This document shows, in pieces, positions 1 to 6,810 of a DNA stretch of 64,000 bases; within the stretch, counting starts at the first letter, position 1, and every line of letters begins with the position of its first letter. A model generated the notes under the pieces. The model was not told the DNA's origin. It did no database searches and saw only the letters and a program-made list of their open reading frames with translations. Where the stretch lies: NCBI RefSeq assembly GCF_019084545.1, contig NZ_JAHREP010000009.1:62001-126000 (forward strand). Reading direction: 5' to 3'. The DNA is from Marinobacterium ramblicola. Lineage in GTDB: Bacteria > Pseudomonadota > Gammaproteobacteria > Pseudomonadales > Balneatricaceae. Position numbers and translations under genes: made by a program.

Positions 1-831
1 CTCGGGATAGTGTTTCTGCAGGAAGGGTTCCAGCCGGGTGTAACTGACGGCACCGCCGACCAACAGGCTGCCCTCGGTCTCACTGATCGCATTGAGTTCG
101 GCCACCGCACCGGTATAGATCAACACCTTAGGTTGCTCAAGTTGCTGGGTGACACTTAACGCCAGGTCAGTACCGCCGGCAACCATCTGTGCGCCGGGGT
201 ACGCCTGTAGCTGCGCGGCTAGCTCATCGCTGCTGGCGGGAACAAAGAAACGGTGATCGCCTAGCTGCAGAGAACCACTGGGGTGGTCTTCACGGATCTT
301 GCGCAGTCTGGCACCGATAAGCGCTTCATGTGACGAGAAACCATCCTGCCCGCCGCGACCGGCCAGGCTCAGCGCGGCATCGATGATCGGCCGATAGCCG
401 GTGCAGCGGCACAGGTTGCCGGCCAGCGCTCGCTCGATATCGCTACGCGAGGGCGAGTCGATCGACTTGTACAGCGCAAACATCGACATGATGAAGCCGG
501 GCGTACAGAAACCGCACTGCGAGCCGTGCAGATCGACCATCGCCTGCTGCACCGGGTGCAACTGACCGCTGCTTTGCAGATGTTCCACCGTCAACAGCAG
601 TTTGCCATGTAGAGTGCCAACGAAGGTTATGCAGCTGTTCAGCGTCGAATATCGCAGGCGCTCCCCGTCCGGCTCCGCCACGACGACAGTACAGGCGCCG
701 CAGTCGCCCGATGCACACCCCTCTTTGGTGCCCCTGCGCACCAAGACCGTGCGCAGGTACTCCAGAATGGTCAGCTCCGGAGAACACTCATCAAGGGTGA
801 ACTCCTGTTCATTGAAAAGAAAGCGGATCAT
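1..831 (-). CDS. xdhA: Xanthine dehydrogenase small subunit (partial, 3' end beyond window)
   Basis: The 277 visible residues read open to the window edge. Residues 1-155 carry the two [2Fe-2S] domains: first cluster Cys39, Cys44, Cys47, Cys67; second cluster Cys106, Cys109, Cys141, Cys143 (CGFCTPG and LCRCTGYRP motifs). From about residue 195 the FAD-binding domain begins (VAGGTDLALSV). In this family the subunit passes electrons from the molybdenum subunit, which oxidises hypoxanthine and xanthine to urate, to NAD. The start is the first ATG in frame; no other start lies between it and the upstream stop. The molybdenum subunit (xdhB) probably follows off the left edge. The gene is divergent from a purine-nucleoside-type ABC transporter, which supports a purine role. 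Confidence 0.93.
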   Translation of the reverse strand, partial: MIRFLFNEQEFTLDECSPELTILEYLRTVLVRRGTKEGCASGDCGACTVVVAEPDGERLRYSTLNSCITFVGTLHGKLLLTVEHLQSSGQLHPVQQAMVDLHGSQCGFCTPGFIMSMFALYKSIDSPSRSDIERALAGNLCRCTGYRPIIDAALSLAGRGGQDGFSSHEALIGARLRKIREDHPSGSLQLGDHRFFVPASSDELAAQLQAYPGAQMVAGGTDLALSVTQQLEQPKVLIYTGAVAELNAISETEGSLLVGGAVSYTRLEPFLQKHYPE

Positions 832-1196
832 CGGGATGGTCTCGTTCCGATTGAAAAAGGGCTCAGGTATCGACTGATGAGAGCGCACTAACTACCTGTT
901 TGTATACTAGTTTATAACTACGCCTTCAGCGCATTGCCGGTCTGCAATTGAAGTGCAGTCATTCGGTATAAAGGCCGGTATAATTCGCATCGTAAAATAT
1001 TGTCCGGTTAGTCAGGTATCGCAGAACAGTGCATCAAGCCTGCCATCGCTGACCGTGCAGTGAGATGAAAAGCAGGATAGATAGCCCAACAAGAATTAAT
1101 ATGACCACATGGTCAGCTTTTTGCATATCGGAGAGCGCACCAACCATCCTAAGGCTAAGACAGGTTCGTGCAGGTTGAAACAGAAGAGCGGAGTCC
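832..1196. promoter_or_regulatory. Divergent regulatory region between xdhA and the nucleoside ABC operon
   Basis: No gene is supported in these 365 bases. The region is AT-richer than its neighbours. Visible elements: a quasi-palindrome centred on ACTAGT near 905-910, a TATAAT hexamer at 979-984 without a convincing -35 partner, and a strong inverted repeat at 1102-1115 (separate entry). A GG-N10-GC pair (GG 1111-1112, GC 1123-1124, TTGCA) could be a sigma-54 type element overlapping that palindrome, but the -24 half is a poor match. Confidence 0.55.
1101..1116. promoter_or_regulatory. RutR/TetR-like palindromic operator
   Basis: TGACCA-CA-TGGTCA is a perfect inverted repeat at 1102-1115 and matches the core of the RutR-type operator (TTGACCA-N2-TGGTCAA), known from pyrimidine/purine catabolism control. 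A related copy (TTGACCA-AC-TGGTTAG) lies upstream of gpt at 4853-4868. Both are followed by a T-run ending TTTGC. A shared regulator for the two units is inferred; the regulator is not in the window. Confidence 0.5.
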
Positions 1197-2750
1197 ATGG
1201 CTGAACCACATATTACCCCTCCCCGTCTGACACTGCGCGGGATCACCAAGATCTACCCGGGTTGCGTCGCCAACGATGCCATCGATCTCAATATCGAAGC
1301 GGCCGAGATCCATGCCCTGCTGGGCGAAAACGGTGCAGGCAAGAGTACGCTGATGAAGGTGATCTACGGACTGGTCAAACCCGACCACGGCGAGCTGCTG
1401 TGGGACGGTTTGCCGATCGATGTCCGTGACCCGGCTCATGCACGCAAACTGGGCATCGGTATGGTGTTCCAGCACTTTTCCCTGTTCGAAACGCTGACCG
1501 TCACTGAAAACATCGCGCTTGCGCTGGGTGAGGATGCCGGTGACCTGCCCGCACTGGCCGAGAGGATCCGTGAAGTGTCAGAGAAGTATGGCATGGCGCT
1601 AAACCCGGACCGCGAAGTGCACAGCCTGTCGGTTGGCGAGCGCCAGCGCGTCGAGATCGTGCGCTGCCTGGTACAACCGATCAAGCTGCTGATCCTCGAC
1701 GAGCCCACTTCGGTACTGACCCCGCAGGAGGTGGGAACGCTGTTCGTGACCCTGCGTCAGTTGGCCGAAGAGGGCTGCTCCATCCTCTTTATCAGCCATA
1801 AGCTCAATGAGGTACGGGCTCTGTGTCACCGCGCCACCATTCTGCGTTCCGGGCGCGTGTCCGGCGAGTGCATCCCCACCGAGGAGAGCTCGGAGAGCCT
1901 GGCCCGGATGATGGTGGGCGATGATACGCCGATCAGCACCGACTACCCCAAGGTACAGGGGCGAGAGCCCTTCCTTCAGGTCAGAGGCCTGACCCGACTC
2001 AGCGAGGATCCATTCGGCGTCGACCTGCAGTCGATCAGTTTCGATGTCCAGGCCGGTGAGATCCTCGGCATCGCCGGAGTCGCCGGTAATGGCCAGGAGG
2101 AGCTGCTCGGCGCACTGAGCGGCGAAGACGAGATCGAAAACCACGATGCGATCCACTTCCCGCACGGCGCGGTAGGCCAGCTGTCGCCGCGCCAGCGACG
2201 CGCTGCCGGCATGGCCTTCGTGCCCGAGGAGCGGTTGGGCCGCGGTGCCGTGCCGGATATGAGCCTGAAGGATAACGCCCTGCTCACCGGTTTTTTGACC
2301 GGGCTGGTCAAGCGCGGTCTGATCGCCCACGGCAAGACTCGAGACTTTGCCGAGCAGATTATCGAGCGCTACCGGGTCAAGACACCGGGCACGGAAACCC
2401 ACGCTGCCAGTCTCTCGGGCGGCAACCTGCAAAAATTCATTATCGGCCGGGAGATCATGCAGCAACCCAAGCTGCTGATCGCGGCCCATCCGACCTGGGG
2501 CGTGGATATCGGCGCGGCGACGGCGATTCACAAAGCGCTGATCGAGCTGCGCGATCAGGGTGCTGCGATTCTGGTGGTGTCCGAGGATATCGACGAGCTG
2601 TTTCAGATCTCCGACCGTATCGGTGCGCTCTGTCACGGCCGCCTGTCGCCGATCAAAGCCACGCCGCAAACCAGTATCACCGAGGTGGGGCGCTGGATGG
2701 CCGGCGATTTCGGAGAGTCGATGACGCCAGCCGAAACCGCTAGTGCCTGA
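1197..2750 (+). CDS. Nucleoside/BMP-type ABC transporter, tandem ATP-binding protein
   Basis: 517 residues with two ABC domains in one chain, as in the YufO/NupA family that works with BMP-type binding proteins to import purine nucleosides. The first domain is intact: Walker A GENGAGKST at 43-51, signature LSVGERQ at 144-150, Walker B LLILDEP at 164-170. The second keeps the signature LSGGNLQK, but its Walker A is degenerate (GVAGNGQEE) and its Walker B reads LLIAAHPTWG, which is normal for this family. It is first in an operon with two permeases (2773-4805); gpt and the binding protein follow. ATG at 1197 is preceded by a GGAG-like ribosome site. Confidence 0.93.
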   Translation: MAEPHITPPRLTLRGITKIYPGCVANDAIDLNIEAAEIHALLGENGAGKSTLMKVIYGLVKPDHGELLWDGLPIDVRDPAHARKLGIGMVFQHFSLFETLTVTENIALALGEDAGDLPALAERIREVSEKYGMALNPDREVHSLSVGERQRVEIVRCLVQPIKLLILDEPTSVLTPQEVGTLFVTLRQLAEEGCSILFISHKLNEVRALCHRATILRSGRVSGECIPTEESSESLARMMVGDDTPISTDYPKVQGREPFLQVRGLTRLSEDPFGVDLQSISFDVQAGEILGIAGVAGNGQEELLGALSGEDEIENHDAIHFPHGAVGQLSPRQRRAAGMAFVPEERLGRGAVPDMSLKDNALLTGFLTGLVKRGLIAHGKTRDFAEQIIERYRVKTPGTETHAASLSGGNLQKFIIGREIMQQPKLLIAAHPTWGVDIGAATAIHKALIELRDQGAAILVVSEDIDELFQISDRIGALCHGRLSPIKATPQTSITEVGRWMAGDFGESMTPAETASA

Positions 2751-2772
2751 TGTGCAGCCAAGAGGATAAACA

Positions 2773-3879
2773 ATGATCAAACTGGAACCCCGCGGCCAGC
2801 ACTCCAAGCTAATGGCCTGGCTATCGCCGGTTCTCGCCGGTGTACTGACACTGGTCAGCGGCGCCACTCTATTCGCCCTGCTCGGCCAGGATCCGATCGA
2901 GGCCCTGCATACGCTGCTGATCCTGCCGGTCGCCGACCTGTACGGTGTGTCCGAACTGTTCGTCAAGGCGGCGCCGATCCTGCTCTGTGCTATCGGTCTG
3001 TCGGTGGTGTTCAAGGCCAAGGTGTGGAATATCGGTGCCGAAGGTCAACTGCTGATGGGTGGACTGATCGGCAGCGCCTGTGCACTGCAACTGATCGACG
3101 CCGAGGGTGGCTGGGTGCTGCCTGTAGTACTGCTCAGCGGTATGTTCGGCGGCGCGCTGTGGGCGGCGTTGGCCGCTTGGCTGAAAACCCACTTCAACGC
3201 CAATGAGATCCTGACCACGATCATGCTCAACTACATTGCGCTGAATCTGCTGATCTGGGCGGTGCATGGTCCGTTGAAGGACCCCGAGGGGTTCAACTTC
3301 CCGGAATCGGCTATGTTCTCCGATTCTGCGCTGCTGCCGACCCTGATCGAAGGCACCCGTGTCCATTACGGCATGCTGTTCGCTCTGCTTGCGCTGGTGG
3401 CGGTATGGGTCCTGCTCAGCCGCTCCTTTCTCGGCTTCCAGATCAAGGTGCTGGGGCTGGATGCACGGGCTGCACGCCTGGCGGGCTTCCGCGAAAAACG
3501 CCTGACCTGGATCGCGCTGCTGATCAGCGGTGCGCTGGCGGGGCTGGCCGGTGTCGGCGAAGTCACCGGCCCGCTCGGGCAACTGGTACCGCAGATCTCT
3601 CCGGGCTACGGTTACGCCGCCATCATCGTCGCCTTTCTCGGTCGCCTGCATCCGGTCGGTATCCTGCTCGCGGGTTTGCTGATGGCGCTGATCTACATGG
3701 GCGGCGAGATGGCCCAGATCAACCTCGGTCTGCCGATCGCACTGACCGGTCTGTTTCAGGGCATGCTGCTGTTCTACCTGCTCGCCTGCGACGTACTGAT
3801 CAACTTCCGTATCCGCATTCCAGCGCTGGCAAAGCCTGTCGCTGAAACCATCGCCATCCAAGAGGAGACTGCTCGCTGA
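2773..3879 (+). CDS. Nucleoside ABC transporter permease 1 (YufP/NupB-like)
   Basis: 368 residues, almost entirely hydrophobic, about ten membrane segments, of the BPD_transp_2 permease family that pairs with tandem ABC ATPases. The family motif stretch VVFKAKVWNIGAEGQLLMGG lies near residues 77-96, and ITSG-like glycine-rich helices follow. It begins 22 bases after the ATPase stop, with an AAGAGGA ribosome site, and its TGA overlaps the ATG of the next permease by one base, so the two are translationally coupled. Role: one half of the membrane channel for purine nucleoside uptake. The substrate is inferred from the neighbours xdhA and gpt. Confidence 0.9.
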   Translation: MIKLEPRGQHSKLMAWLSPVLAGVLTLVSGATLFALLGQDPIEALHTLLILPVADLYGVSELFVKAAPILLCAIGLSVVFKAKVWNIGAEGQLLMGGLIGSACALQLIDAEGGWVLPVVLLSGMFGGALWAALAAWLKTHFNANEILTTIMLNYIALNLLIWAVHGPLKDPEGFNFPESAMFSDSALLPTLIEGTRVHYGMLFALLALVAVWVLLSRSFLGFQIKVLGLDARAARLAGFREKRLTWIALLISGALAGLAGVGEVTGPLGQLVPQISPGYGYAAIIVAFLGRLHPVGILLAGLLMALIYMGGEMAQINLGLPIALTGLFQGMLLFYLLACDVLINFRIRIPALAKPVAETIAIQEETAR

Positions 3880-4805
3880 TGGATATCGATCTGCTTTCCA
3901 ATATTCTCTATGCGATGGTCCGTACCGGAACGCCCCTGCTACTGGTCGCGCTCGGTGAACTGGTCTGCGAAAAGAGCGGCGTACTTAATCTGGGTCAGGA
4001 GGGTATGCTGCTGATGGGCGCCGTGGTCGGCTTCGTGGCGGCCCTGTTAAGCGGCAGCCTGATAATCGGTTTCCTGCTGGCGATCCTTGCCGGCGTCTCC
4101 ATGTCCCTGCTGTTCGGCCTGATCGCGCTGGGGTTCAGTGCCAACCAGGTCGCCACGGGCCTGGCACTGACCATCTTCGGCACGGGTCTGTCCGCGTTTA
4201 TTGGCAGTGAGTTTGTCGGCAAGCCGATCGACGGCCTCGATCCATTCGCTCTGCCGCTGCTCAGCGAGATCCCGCTGATCGGCAAGATGCTGTTTGCCCA
4301 GGACCTGGTGGTTTACCTGTCGTTCGCGCTGTTTTTTGCGGTGTACTGGTTCTTCCGCTCGTCACGAGCCGGCTTGGTGGTCAAGGCGGTGGGTGAAAAT
4401 CCGCATGCTGCCAACGCCATCGGTCTGCCGGTGATGCGTACCCGCTACTTCGCGGTGATGTTCGGCGGCGCCATGGCGGGCCTTGCCGGTGGCTATCTGT
4501 CGATCGCCTATACTCCCCTGTGGGCCGAAAATATGAGCGCCGGACGCGGCTGGATTGCACTGGCACTGGTGGTGTTTGCCAGCTGGAAGGTGGAACGGGT
4601 GCTGCTCGGCGCCTGGCTGTTCGGCCTCGCCAGCATCCTCCATCTGGTGTTCCAGGGGCTGGGCTTCTCCATCTCCTCCAACCTGCTGGCCACCCTGCCC
4701 TATGCCGCGACGATCCTGGTACTGGTGCTGCTGTCGCGCAACCAGGTCCGGGCTAGGCTGCTGGCGCCGATCTCCCTAGGCAAGCCGTTCCATGCCAACA
4801 GTTGA
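3879..4805 (+). CDS. Nucleoside ABC transporter permease 2 (YufQ/NupC-like)
   Basis: 308 residues, eight to ten predicted membrane helices, second permease of the BMP-type system. The motif GELVCEKSGVLNLGQEGMLLMGA at about 26-48 is characteristic of this subunit. It is coupled to the previous permease by the TGATG overlap at 3877-3881. It should form the heterodimeric inner-membrane channel with the preceding protein. After its stop there are 96 bases holding an operator-like palindrome before gpt, so gpt and the binding protein may also be transcribed separately. Confidence 0.9.
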   Translation: MDIDLLSNILYAMVRTGTPLLLVALGELVCEKSGVLNLGQEGMLLMGAVVGFVAALLSGSLIIGFLLAILAGVSMSLLFGLIALGFSANQVATGLALTIFGTGLSAFIGSEFVGKPIDGLDPFALPLLSEIPLIGKMLFAQDLVVYLSFALFFAVYWFFRSSRAGLVVKAVGENPHAANAIGLPVMRTRYFAVMFGGAMAGLAGGYLSIAYTPLWAENMSAGRGWIALALVVFASWKVERVLLGAWLFGLASILHLVFQGLGFSISSNLLATLPYAATILVLVLLSRNQVRARLLAPISLGKPFHANS

Positions 4806-4852
4806 TCTAAATCCCAACAGTCGGGATATCGCACATATGTTAGTGGCATTAT

Positions 4853-4868
4853 TTGACCAACTGGTTAG
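4853..4868. promoter_or_regulatory. RutR-like palindromic operator, second copy
   Basis: TTGACCA-AC-TGGTTAG, an imperfect inverted repeat sharing its left arm, spacing and most of the right arm with the perfect copy at 1101-1116. It lies 34 bases upstream of the gpt start codon, where a bound repressor could block transcription of gpt and the BMP gene. Confidence 0.4.
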
Positions 4869-4901
4869 TATTTGCCGTTTTTACCTGCAAGGAGATTCAA
4901 G

Positions 4902-5399
4902 ATGAGCCATCCCTATCAGATGGATTTCCCCGTTTCCTGGGACGAGCTGCATCGTAACGCTCGGGCACTGTCTCTACGCCTGCTCGACAAGGGGCCCTGG
5001 AAAGGGATCATCGCCATCACTCGTGGCGGCCTGGTTCCGGCGGCGATCCTGGCCCGCGAAATGGATATCCGCCTGATCGATACCGTTTGTGTCACCAGCT
5101 ACGGCAAAAGTGATGAGGCCGGCACTGAGGCGAGTCAGGGCGAGTTGAACGTGCTCAAATCGGTGGAGGGCGACGGCGAGGGTATGCTGCTGGTCGATGA
5201 TCTGGTGGATACCGGCAAAACAGCCAAGTACGTGCGTGAAATGCTGCCCAAGGCGCACTTTGCCACACTGTACGCCAAACCGGCCGGCAAGCCGCTGGTG
5301 GACACCTTTATCACCGAAGTCAGCCAGGACACCTGGATCCGCTTCCCCTGGGATATGGCCTATACCTTCGCCACGCCTTTGGCTGATCGCGAAAAGTAG
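4902..5399 (+). CDS. gpt: Xanthine(-guanine) phosphoribosyltransferase
   Basis: 165 residues. The PRPP-binding motif [13 protein letters not shown] is clear in the middle, and [17 protein letters not shown] near residues 38-54 is the family's conserved loop. The enzyme transfers phosphoribose from PRPP to xanthine, guanine or hypoxanthine, returning imported bases to nucleotides. I start it at ATG 4902 because AAGGAGATT sits just before it; a longer reading from 4872 would need a non-ATG start and adds residues with no family match. Slightly longer than the 152-residue E. coli enzyme. It lies between the transporter permeases and the transporter's binding protein. Confidence 0.9.
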   Translation: MSHPYQMDFPVSWDELHRNARALSLRLLDKGPWKGIIAITRGGLVPAAILAREMDIRLIDTVCVTSYGKSDEAGTEASQGELNVLKSVEGDGEGMLLVDDLVDTGKTAKYVREMLPKAHFATLYAKPAGKPLVDTFITEVSQDTWIRFPWDMAYTFATPLADREK

Positions 5400-5462
5400 A
5401 CACTGTAAACACCTTCCAAAACCGCTCGATGGTAGATAGCTCAACGCAAAGGAGATCGCTGC

Positions 5463-6557
5463 ATGAAACGTCGTCAATTCAACAAGCTGCTGACCGGCAT
5501 CGCCGCAGGCATAGGATTGGGTACAGCACTGCTCAGCGGGCAGGTAGCCGCTGAAGAGCCGCTCAAGGTCGGATTCGTCTATGTCGGCCCGATCGGGGAT
5601 CACGGTTGGTCCTACCAGCACGACCAGGGCCGCCTGGCGGTGGAGAAGCATTTCGGCGATAAGGTGAAAACCACTTACGTCGAGAACGTACCCGAGGGTG
5701 CCGATGCCGAGCGTGTAATCCGCAACCTGGCCCAGAGCGGTCACGAGCTGATCTTCACCACCTCTTTCGGTTTTATGAACCCGACGGTCAAGGTGGCCAA
5801 GCAGTATCCCAAGGTCAAGTTCGAACACGCCACCGGTTACAAGCTGAGCAAGAACCTGGCGACCTACATAGGCAAAACCTATGAAGGGCGTTACGTGGCC
5901 GGCTATGTGGCCTCGCAGATGACCAAGAGCAACAAGATCGGCTATATCGCCTCCTTCCCGATTCCGGAAGTGGTCCGCGACATCAACGCGGTGCAGATGG
6001 CGCTGAACAAGTACAACCCGGATGCGGAACTCAAGATCATCTGGGTCAACAGCTGGTTCGATCCGGGTAAAGAGGCAGACGCCGCCAATGCGATGATGGA
6101 CCAGGGTGTGGATGTGATTCTGCAGCACACCGACAGCCCGGCTGCGATGCAGGCAGCAGAGCGTCGCGGCAAGTTTGCCGTTGGACAGGCATCCGACATG
6201 TCGAGCTTCGGACCTAAAGCTCACCTGCTCTCGGTGATCGATGATTGGGCTCCTCACTATATTGCCGAAACCCAGAAGGTGATGGATGGAAGCTGGGAAA
6301 GCTCGGCAATGGTTGAAGGGATGGCAGAAGGCGCGATTGTGATCCCGTCATTCAATGAGGCGATCCCGGCCGACGTTTCCGCAAAAGCCCAGGAGTTGAT
6401 CGCCGGTATCAAGGATGGCACCGTTCATCCCTTTGCCGGCCCTATCAATAACCAGGCGGGTGAACTGAAGGTGGCCGAGGGTGAGGTGCTGAGCTGGGAG
6501 GAGCTGGAGAAAATGAACTGGTATGTCGAGGGTGTAAACGGCGAACTGCCTAAGTAA
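5463..6557 (+). CDS. BMP family ABC transporter substrate-binding protein (nucleoside-type)
   Basis: 364 residues. The N-terminus has a twin-arginine type signal (KRRQFNK followed by a hydrophobic stretch, cleavage likely after the AEE region near 30-32), then the PnrA/BMP fold beginning LKVGFVYVGPIGDHGWSYQHDQG. The family binds purine nucleosides in the periplasm and feeds the ATPase and permeases encoded at 1197-4805. A good ribosome site (AAAGGAG) precedes ATG 5463. The binding protein sits last, after gpt, and a GC hairpin at 6591-6613 follows. Tat export of such a protein is unusual but known for binding proteins of other systems. Confidence 0.9.
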   Translation: MKRRQFNKLLTGIAAGIGLGTALLSGQVAAEEPLKVGFVYVGPIGDHGWSYQHDQGRLAVEKHFGDKVKTTYVENVPEGADAERVIRNLAQSGHELIFTTSFGFMNPTVKVAKQYPKVKFEHATGYKLSKNLATYIGKTYEGRYVAGYVASQMTKSNKIGYIASFPIPEVVRDINAVQMALNKYNPDAELKIIWVNSWFDPGKEADAANAMMDQGVDVILQHTDSPAAMQAAERRGKFAVGQASDMSSFGPKAHLLSVIDDWAPHYIAETQKVMDGSWESSAMVEGMAEGAIVIPSFNEAIPADVSAKAQELIAGIKDGTVHPFAGPINNQAGELKVAEGEVLSWEELEKMNWYVEGVNGELPK

Positions 6558-6590
6558 CAAGCCGGCCGATAACCTGTTTAGAAAACTATA

Positions 6591-6613
6591 GAGGGCTGCC
6601 TGGTGCAGCCCTC
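6591..6613 (+). terminator. Hairpin after the BMP gene (probable terminator)
   Basis: Perfect nine-base arms GAGGGCTGC and GCAGCCCTC around a five-base loop, 33 bases after the stop codon. The following tract (CTCTATT) is a weak U run, so termination may be partial. Confidence 0.6.
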
Positions 6614-6682
6614 CTCTATTCCGCGACGGGCATGACTTTTAACGATTGCGCTATTGAAAACCCCAAAACAGAAACTCTATTG

Positions 6683-6711
6683 TTGCTATTGATAGTGATT
6701 CGCATTACGAT
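6683..6711 (+). promoter_or_regulatory. Fur box overlapping a sigma-70 promoter
   Basis: GATAGTGATTCGCATTACG at 6691-6709 matches the classical 19-base Fur box at 13 positions. It lies between a -35 like TTGCTA (6683-6688) and a -10 like TACGAT (6706-6711), 17 bases apart, so Fur with iron would cover the promoter. The only thing downstream on the plus strand is the short hairpin-terminated segment ending at 6810. Confidence 0.5.
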
Positions 6712-6717
6712 GATCAT

Positions 6718-6810
6718 GCTTTGACAGGCTTCGCCGGAAACAGGTGTCCCAACTTCCTGCATTCCGGTTATCACGGCATTACAGCCTGCCCGATGGGGCA
6801 GGCTTTTTTT
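6718..6810 (+). ncRNA. Candidate Fur-repressed small RNA (RyhB/PrrF-like role)
   Basis: About 93 nt from the predicted start to the terminator, with no open reading frame. A two-part stem-loop runs 6734-6767: CCGGAA pairs with TTCCGG, CAGG with CCTG, and the 11-nt loop is TGTCCCAACTT. A 16-nt linker follows, then a strong intrinsic terminator (GCCTGCCC/GGGCAGGC, 6784-6803) with seven T. Size, Fur box and U-rich end are what is expected of an Hfq-dependent iron-responsive RNA. I see no sequence match to RyhB or PrrF, so the function is inferred from architecture only. Confidence 0.42.
6784..6810 (+). terminator. Intrinsic terminator
   Basis: Eight-base GC-rich arms GCCTGCCC and GGGCAGGC, loop GATG, then seven T on the plus strand. 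It has no T run in the other orientation. It ends against the stop codon of the convergent GGDEF-EAL gene. Confidence 0.85.

Noticed and set aside
1599-3020. 473-residue minus-strand frame
   Set aside because: Antisense shadow of the ABC ATPase and permease genes, both strongly supported.
4974-6257. 427-residue minus-strand frame
   Set aside because: Antisense shadow of gpt and the BMP gene in GC-rich DNA.
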